Source of the DNA: Halobaculum sp. CBA1158
GTDB lineage: Archaea > Halobacteriota > Halobacteria > Halobacteriales > Haloferacaceae
Length of the DNA stretch: 64,000 nucleotides
Assembly: GCF_021431925.1 (NCBI RefSeq)
Contig: NZ_CP090372.1
Coordinates: forward strand, 124,001-188,000
Direction: 5' to 3'
Below the pieces are notes generated by a model. That model was not told the DNA's origin. It saw only the letters and a program-made list of their open reading frames with translations, and ran no database searches. Of this stretch, positions 58,775-64,000 are shown piece by piece; position 1 is the stretch's first letter, and each line of letters starts with the position of its first letter. The translations under genes and the position numbers were made by a program.

Positions 58775-60013
58775 TCAGATATCTCCGTTGACGATGTCCG
58801 CGACGCGCTGAGCGTCGAACAACTCACCGAGCCCGGCCACGTCGCCCGGCTCCGGTGCCTGTCCGAACAGCTCCGGGTAGATCTGTCTCGCCGACAGCTC
58901 GACCTGGAAGAGGTTCATGATCGGGCCCTGTAGCGCGGACCCGGTCGCGTAGATGCGGTCGTTCTGTACCGCGGTCAGCTCCCGTCCGACGGGGTGTTCG
59001 TCGAGTGCGAAGAACGCCTCCGTCCGCTCTCGCATCTCCTCGGTTCCGTTCGTCCAGTCGAAGTTGTGGAGGAGCACGTCTGGGTCGACCTCCAGCATTC
59101 CCTCCATATCGTAGGCTCCCTCGTAGTTCTCGGCGTATGTCTTGTCGCTGTCCGCGAACGCGTCCCGCGCGCGAAGCGGTCGCGTGTGCGCCTTTCCGAA
59201 CCCCGGACCGTTCAGCCGATACGGGGAGAACGACTCCTCGTCCGGGTTGTACACGACCAGCCCGACGACCGGGCGCTCCTCTTCCGGCGGCAGCTCGGCG
59301 TAGATGGAGTCCAGCATCTCGTCGCGGACCTCCGTGAGCGCCTCACTCCTGCTCTCGACTTGGTACACCTCCGCGAACGCGTCGAGGAGCTCCCACAGCG
59401 AGTAGAACTCGTAGGAGTCGCGACACCACTCCGGCGGCTCGCCGTGTGCCCGACTGAACCGATTGGCGAAAAAGGGCCCGACGTTCTCCTCGAGTTCCTC
59501 GAAGTCCTCGCGGTCCAACCCGGAGTCGAACGAGGTGAACCGACACGGATCGACGTGGTGGACGTCGCCGTCGAGTTCGTAGAACTGCTCTTTGTCGAGT
59601 CCGCTGTCCCACAGTCCCGGGAGGTCGTCGACGTCGACCGAGACGCCGGGGAGCGCCTCGACGTACCCGGTGTAGTACCCGTCCGAGAACCCGAGCGAAG
59701 CGATCGCGTCCTGCTGGCCGAGCGCGACCAGATGGTCCGCCCACTGCGGGTCGTAGACGACGGCCCGCTCCGGGACCGACTCGAAGGTGACCTCGCCCAT
59801 CGGCTCCATCGTCACCGAGTAGGACTGATCCTCGGCGTCCTCCGTCTCCCCGTCCGTCGTCTCGTCTTCGGTCGAGGTGTTCCCCTCGGGGGCGTCGCCA
59901 GCGCCGTCGCCGGTACAGCCGGCGAGCAGGCCGCCGCCCACGACCGCGCCGCCGTATTTCATATAGTCTCTCCGTGTCGGTGCTTCCGTCGTGCTGGTGT
60001 TGTTATCGCTCAT
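58775..60013 (-). CDS. FecB/FepB-type substrate-binding lipoprotein, copy B
   Basis: A 412-residue paralogue with Tat lipobox PTRRDYMKYGGAVVGGGLLAGC. The segment SVTMEPMGEVTFESVPERAV aligns with copies A and C, but both Cys of the CIEPxGC motif are absent. The C-lobe has LEVDPDVLLHNFDW and the last residues LFDAQRVADIVNGDI. It lies 3 bp after copy C and 2 bp before copy A. The loss of the Cys pair suggests a different ligand or no disulfide. Confidence 0.9.
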   Translation of the reverse strand: MSDNNTSTTEAPTRRDYMKYGGAVVGGGLLAGCTGDGAGDAPEGNTSTEDETTDGETEDAEDQSYSVTMEPMGEVTFESVPERAVVYDPQWADHLVALGQQDAIASLGFSDGYYTGYVEALPGVSVDVDDLPGLWDSGLDKEQFYELDGDVHHVDPCRFTSFDSGLDREDFEELEENVGPFFANRFSRAHGEPPEWCRDSYEFYSLWELLDAFAEVYQVESRSEALTEVRDEMLDSIYAELPPEEERPVVGLVVYNPDEESFSPYRLNGPGFGKAHTRPLRARDAFADSDKTYAENYEGAYDMEGMLEVDPDVLLHNFDWTNGTEEMRERTEAFFALDEHPVGRELTAVQNDRIYATGSALQGPIMNLFQVELSARQIYPELFGQAPEPGDVAGLGELFDAQRVADIVNGDI

Positions 60014-60016
60014 TGT

Positions 60017-61261
60017 TCAGATATCCCCGTTGATGATGTCCGCAAGCCGCTGGCGGTCGAACAGGCGGTGCTCCTCCGGGAGCGGCTCGGTCAGGCGATC
60101 GTACGGCGGCTCCGCGTAGGGATGTTCACCGAAGAGGTCCGGGTACAGCACCTTCGCAAACAATTCTGTCTGGAAGAGACGACCGACCGGTCCCTGCACC
60201 CCGCCGTGGATCGGGTAGATCCGATCCTCTTCGACGGCGGTCACTTGACTTGCAACGGGATCGTCTTGTAGTGATCCGACCATCAGCTCGTAATCTCGCT
60301 CCGGATCGCGGAGGTTCCCGAGGCCGCCGTGATAAATAATCACCTCTGGATCAACATCTAAGAGGAGTTCGAAGTCAGCCTGGAAATTGATACCTTCTTT
60401 CCCTTCGTGGTAACCGGAAAAGGCGCTATGATTCTCGATCTCAAGGTCTCGGAACGGTCCGTACTGCGCGCCAGGGAGTCCCAGTTCCCAGACAAATACT
60501 GTCTGTCCGTCATCCCAAAAGTTCGTGTTCATATACGCCACCGATGGACGCTCGGAAACCGGCGGAAGCTCGTTACGAATCTCGTCGACCAACTCGGTGT
60601 GGAATTCTGAGAGGGCTTCGGCGTTCGGTTGCTCTTGGAACGCCTGTGCGACCCTCTGGAATCCCTCGAACAAGTCGTAGTACACACCCCCCTCGTAATC
60701 AGGTCGCCGCAGGTACGACCCGTAGAAGGGGCCGAGGTTCTCTTCGAGCTCTCCGATATCGGAGTCTTCGAGACCGAACCGATTCTTCGCGTTTCGGTGA
60801 TCGAGGATGTGAATATCGGCATCCCACTCGTAGAACGGTTCTTTCCCTTCGACCCCAACCGAATTCTCAACGGAACTCGAATCGAAGGAGACGCCAGGAA
60901 GCTGTTCCAGATACTCGGCCGGGTAGCGGTCCGGGATTGCGGTCGCGAGCAGGTTCTCGGTTCGGTCTAGCGCGATGAGCATGTCAGTCACGGTCTGCTC
61001 GTAGGTGACGATTGACTCTGGCACCTCCTCGAACGTGTAGCAGCCGTTGGGCTCGATACAGGCTTCGTAGGAAGTTTGCCTTTCTTCCTCGGTCGGTGTG
61101 TCTGTGTCCTGATCGGTTCCGGATTCAGTCTCGGTCGGTGTCGCTCCGGAATCCGACTGACCCGCACAGCCGGCGAGCAGGCTCCCGCCGACGACCGTCC
61201 CGCCGTACTTCATGTAGTCACGCCGCGTCGGTGCCTCATGTTCACTAGCGTCGTCTGCCAT
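60017..61261 (-). CDS. FecB/FepB-type substrate-binding lipoprotein, copy C (first gene)
   Basis: A 414-residue protein from the ATG at 61261. Tat lipobox is PTRRDYMKYGGTVVGGSLLAGC. The Cys pair CIEPNGC is kept. C-lobe LLDVDPEVIIYHGG and the end LFDRQRLADIINGDI parallel the other copies. It heads the operon and sits directly downstream of the TTTTAGG palindrome, which lies between a TATA-like TTTTTGTATTTT and the start; expression should be controlled there. Confidence 0.92.
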   Translation of the reverse strand: MADDASEHEAPTRRDYMKYGGTVVGGSLLAGCAGQSDSGATPTETESGTDQDTDTPTEEERQTSYEACIEPNGCYTFEEVPESIVTYEQTVTDMLIALDRTENLLATAIPDRYPAEYLEQLPGVSFDSSSVENSVGVEGKEPFYEWDADIHILDHRNAKNRFGLEDSDIGELEENLGPFYGSYLRRPDYEGGVYYDLFEGFQRVAQAFQEQPNAEALSEFHTELVDEIRNELPPVSERPSVAYMNTNFWDDGQTVFVWELGLPGAQYGPFRDLEIENHSAFSGYHEGKEGINFQADFELLLDVDPEVIIYHGGLGNLRDPERDYELMVGSLQDDPVASQVTAVEEDRIYPIHGGVQGPVGRLFQTELFAKVLYPDLFGEHPYAEPPYDRLTEPLPEEHRLFDRQRLADIINGDI

Positions 61262-61264
61262 ACG

Positions 61265-61282
61265 TTTTAGGCCCACCTAAAA
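61265..61282. promoter_or_regulatory. TTTTAGG-N4-CCTAAAA palindrome (metal-regulator-type operator)
   Basis: A perfect 7-4-7 inverted repeat. On the gene's strand it sits between a TATA-like stretch (about 61281-61291) and the ATG at 61261, so a bound protein would block initiation. Core TTAGG...CCTAA resembles DtxR/IdeR-family sites. It was not found upstream of other genes in this window. Confidence 0.65.
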
Positions 61283-61317
61283 ATACAAAAAGCTACCGAA
61301 ACGGCGGATCCCGAGAT

Positions 61318-63222
61318 TCACCGCTCGACAGCGGACTCCGCCGTCCGTTCCAGGAACTCCTCGGGCAGCGACTCGATCTCGCCGGCCTGCACGCCCCAGA
61401 GGTTCGCGTACAGTCCATCGGCGGCCAGTAGCTCCTCGTGGCTACCACGTTCGACCACCTCGCCGTCGTCCAGCACGACGATGGTGTCGGCGTCCTTCAC
61501 CGTCGAGAGCTGGTGGGCGATCACCAGCGTCGTCCGGTCGGCCGCCAGCCGGTCGAGCGACCGCTGGATCAGGTACTCCGTCTCCGTGTCGACCGCGCTC
61601 GTCGCTTCGTCGAGCAGCAGGATCTCGGGATCCTGTAACACCGTCCGGGCGATGGCGATTCGCTGGCGCTGCCCGCCCGAGAGTTTCACGCCGCGCTCGC
61701 CGACCCGCGTATCGTAGCCCTCCGAGAGCCCCTGGATGAAGCCGTGGGCCTCCGCCGCCTCCGCCGCGGCGACGACATCCTCGCGGTCGGCATCGAACCG
61801 GCCGTAGCGGATGTTCTCGGCGACTGTCCCGTCGAACAGGAACGTGTCCTGGCTCACGTAGCCGATCGAGGAACGGAGGTCCGTGAGTCGCACGTCCCGT
61901 ACGTCGTGGCCGTCGACCCGGACGGCACCGTCGCTCACATCGTACAGCCGCAGGAGCAGTTTGGCGACCGTGGACTTCCCAGCCCCGGTCGGGCCGACGA
62001 TGGCAACCGTCTCGCCCGAACCGGCCTCGATGTCGACGCCGTTGAGCACCGTCTCGCCGTCGTCGTAGGCGAAGGTCACGTCGTCGTACTCCACGCGGCC
62101 TTCGACATCTTCCAGCGCGATGGCGTTCGGCGCGTCCTCGATGCGGACGGGCACGTCCATCAGCCCGCAGATACGCTTGCCCGACGCCTTAGCGTTCTCG
62201 TACCAGTCGACGATGCTCGACAGCTGGGCCATCGGCCCGGTCAGCCGCTGGGTGAGCAGCATGAACACGACGAAATCGCCGGTCGTCAACTCCCCCGAAA
62301 AGAACAGCGGCGGCCCGGAGAACACCCACAGGCCGCCGAGGACGAACGTCGCGAGCAGCGCCGCGCCCGTGATGAGTTCCATCCCCGGCCGGTAGAAGTA
62401 GCTCAGCTTCAACACGTCCATGTTCGCGTCGAAGACGTCCCGCGAGACGCGGCGCACGCGGTCGTTCTCGTACTCCTCGGTGCTCGTGGTCTTGACGAGT
62501 TCGATCCCGCTGAGGCCGTTCTCGATGCGGGTGTTGAGGTCCCCGATGGTCTCACGGTGACGGGTGTACCGCGGTTCGATGACGCGCATGAACCACCAGG
62601 TGAACCCGACCAGCAGCGGCACCGCGCCGAGCGTCACCAGCGCGAGCTGGCGGTTCGTGTACAGCAACGCCGTCGTCACGCCGACGACGATCACGCCGAT
62701 CCGGACCGAGTCGCCCAGCGCGTTGTCGAAGAACGTTTCCAGGTTCGACGTGTCGTTGTTGAGGATGGACATCACCTCCCCCGTCTCCTTGTTGTCGAAG
62801 AAGGTCATGTCCAGGCGCTGCATCTTCTCGTAGGCGTCGACCCGGATCGCGTACATCACGCCGTGGGCGAAGTAGTTGATCGCGACGCCACGCACCCACT
62901 GGAGAAGCGCACCCCCGAGCAGCGCAGCGGCGACGACGCCCGTCGAGAACCAGAACTGCGCCTCCTGTCCGATCGGGAGCCACGCGTCGGGCACGAGCGG
63001 CAGCGCGTACGCGCTCTCCTGGGTGAACACCGCGTCGATGGTCGTCCCGAGGACGATCGGCGTCACGAGCACCGTCCCGTACGCGAGTACGCTCGTGACC
63101 AGGCCGATCGTGAGCCACAGCGCGTGGTCGGGCGTATAGGCGCGGAACAGTCGCCAGAGCGGGCGCTCGACTTGCTCGCGGTAGGCGTCCAGTTCGGTCT
63201 CGAACTCGTCGCTGGCGGCCAT
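61318..63222 (-). CDS. ABC exporter with fused membrane and ATPase domains
   Basis: A 634-residue half-transporter. Residues about 30-330 have six membrane helices of a type I exporter (MsbA/MDR-like). The ATPase has Walker A GPTGAGKST, Q-loop QDTFLFDG, signature LSGGQRQRIAIARTVL and Walker B ILLLDEATSAVD. In the cluster, export of a metallophore or of its precursor is possible; lipid or drug export are alternatives. Its ATG overlaps the stop of the FecE-type ATPase by one base, so import ATPase and exporter are co-translated. Confidence 0.93.
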   Translation of the reverse strand: MAASDEFETELDAYREQVERPLWRLFRAYTPDHALWLTIGLVTSVLAYGTVLVTPIVLGTTIDAVFTQESAYALPLVPDAWLPIGQEAQFWFSTGVVAAALLGGALLQWVRGVAINYFAHGVMYAIRVDAYEKMQRLDMTFFDNKETGEVMSILNNDTSNLETFFDNALGDSVRIGVIVVGVTTALLYTNRQLALVTLGAVPLLVGFTWWFMRVIEPRYTRHRETIGDLNTRIENGLSGIELVKTTSTEEYENDRVRRVSRDVFDANMDVLKLSYFYRPGMELITGAALLATFVLGGLWVFSGPPLFFSGELTTGDFVVFMLLTQRLTGPMAQLSSIVDWYENAKASGKRICGLMDVPVRIEDAPNAIALEDVEGRVEYDDVTFAYDDGETVLNGVDIEAGSGETVAIVGPTGAGKSTVAKLLLRLYDVSDGAVRVDGHDVRDVRLTDLRSSIGYVSQDTFLFDGTVAENIRYGRFDADREDVVAAAEAAEAHGFIQGLSEGYDTRVGERGVKLSGGQRQRIAIARTVLQDPEILLLDEATSAVDTETEYLIQRSLDRLAADRTTLVIAHQLSTVKDADTIVVLDDGEVVERGSHEELLAADGLYANLWGVQAGEIESLPEEFLERTAESAVER

Positions 63223-64000
63223 CAGCCGTCCCCGCCGTCAGCCTGGGCGACACGTTCAGTCGGCCGCTTCCGTTCGTCATCGTCGTGGCGAGGCCGGAGT
63301 GGTTCGATACGGGGCCCACGCGGAGTCAGGTCAACCTCCGCGTCGATCTCGAACACGTCACCAAGCAACTCCTCGGTGACGACCTCCTCGGGCGTCCCGC
63401 GCGCCTGAATCGCGCCCTCCTTGAGTGCGACCATCTCGTCGGCGAGCCGCGCGGCCTGCTGGATGTCGTGGAGAACGACGACGACGGTGATGTCGCTTTC
63501 CTCACGCAGCGTCTCGATGATCTCCATCACTTCGAGCTGGTGGTGGAGGTCGAGGAACGTGGTCGGCTCGTCCAGGAGGAGGACGTCGGTGTCCTGGGCG
63601 AGCACCATCGCGATCCACGCCAGCTGTTTCTGCCCGCCGCTGAGGCTCCCGACCTCGCGGTCGCACAGGTGCTGACAGCCGGCAAGCTCCATGGCTCGCT
63701 CGACGGCCTCCTCGTCCTCGTCGGTGGCGCTCTCGAAGAACCCGCGGTGCGGGTAGCGACCGTGGTAGACGAGGTCCTCGACGGTGATGCTGTTCGGCGA
63801 CGTGCTCTCCTGGGAGAGCAGCCCCATCGTTCGCGCGAGTTCCTTCTTGTCGAACGTCTCGATCGCCCGGCCGTCGACGAGCACCGAGCCGGCGTCGGGT
63901 GCGAGCTGGTCGGCCAGCCCCTTCAGGAGCGTGCTCTTGCCGGAGCCGTTCGGGCCGATCAGCGCCGTGACCGCACCCGGTTTGGCCGTGATCGACTCGC
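63222..64000 (-). CDS. FecE/FhuC-type ABC ATPase (5' partial)
   Basis: The frame is open to the right edge and the visible N-terminal part contains Walker A GPNGSGKST just inside the window. Then QESTSPNSITVEDLVYHGRYP is FecE-like, LSGGQKQLAWIAMVLAQD the signature, and LLLDEPTTFLDLHHQLEVME Walker B. It powers uptake of ferric siderophore or haem with the FecB proteins at 57522-61261. The permease would be beyond the edge. A C-terminal tail of about 30 residues is basic/acidic and variable. Confidence 0.93.
   Translation of the reverse strand, partial: ESITAKPGAVTALIGPNGSGKSTLLKGLADQLAPDAGSVLVDGRAIETFDKKELARTMGLLSQESTSPNSITVEDLVYHGRYPHRGFFESATDEDEEAVERAMELAGCQHLCDREVGSLSGGQKQLAWIAMVLAQDTDVLLLDEPTTFLDLHHQLEVMEIIETLREESDITVVVVLHDIQQAARLADEMVALKEGAIQARGTPEEVVTEELLGDVFEIDAEVDLTPRGPRIEPLRPRHDDDERKRPTERVAQADGGDG

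Overview
The window is haloarchaeal (class Halobacteria). It is very GC-rich, its proteins are rich in Asp and Glu, and it carries class markers: pilins with the [10 protein letters not shown]-terminus, a PGF-CTERM surface protein, Tat-type lipoproteins, a HalX response regulator, a Bat/HTH_10 regulator, DUF7344-like membrane-anchored winged-helix proteins and a CspA-type protein. Many genes are preceded by a TATA-like box about 25-30 nt before the start codon, as expected for leaderless transcripts. The genus cannot be fixed from the sequence. No rRNA, convincing tRNA, CRISPR array or transposase was seen.

Layout. 1-8.6 kb is a cell-surface region: an AlkP-family phosphodiesterase cut by the left edge, a YdjM-like membrane protein, a NosD-like beta-helix protein, three tandem pilins and a 1123-residue PKD/CARDB protein. 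8.8-17.1 kb is a nucleotide-sugar region: a GT2 glycosyltransferase, GlmM, a nucleotidyltransferase with a beta-helix tail, a GlmU-like acetyltransferase with a degenerate N-terminal half, and GlmS, with two DUF7344-like proteins nearby. Together these could make UDP-GlcNAc-type precursors for surface glycans. 17.3-21.6 kb holds small regulators and small proteins and a J-domain/[2Fe-2S] ferredoxin fusion. 21.8-26.5 kb is a minus-strand unit in which every junction overlaps: acyl-CoA dehydrogenase, ApgM-like enzyme, SelD-like protein and a nucleotidyltransferase. 26.6-33.2 kb is a livJGFHM-type ABC importer operon ending in a KAS III-like enzyme, followed by a Bat-type regulator. 34.2-35.2 kb is an RHH/PIN toxin-antitoxin pair with an operator-like palindrome. 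35.3-38.2 kb has an acyl-CoA ligase, an alpha/beta hydrolase and a divergent MaoC hydratase. 38.3-54 kb is a mixture of CspA, lipoproteins, glycerate kinase, a second acyl-CoA dehydrogenase, oxidoreductases, FmdA, DUF2249 proteins and an amidase. 54.1-64 kb is an iron or metallophore uptake cluster: DtxR-like regulator, DUF7260-like protein, two FAD proteins that lack the NADPH domain, three FecB-type binding proteins, an ABC exporter and a FecE-type ATPase cut by the right edge.

The most notable non-coding or unusual signals are: an apparent ATT start codon for livM with a near-perfect Shine-Dalgarno sequence; an exact 16-bp element shared by the livJ promoter and the hydrolase/maoC divergent promoter 4.6 kb away, which suggests one regulon; a TTTTAGG-N4-CCTAAAA palindrome at the head of the iron-uptake operon; a 24-bp repeat array grown out of the last codons of a DUF2249 gene next to a frameshifted DUF2249 paralogue; and the SelD-like/nucleotidyltransferase/ApgM-like overlapping unit, whose joint function is unknown.
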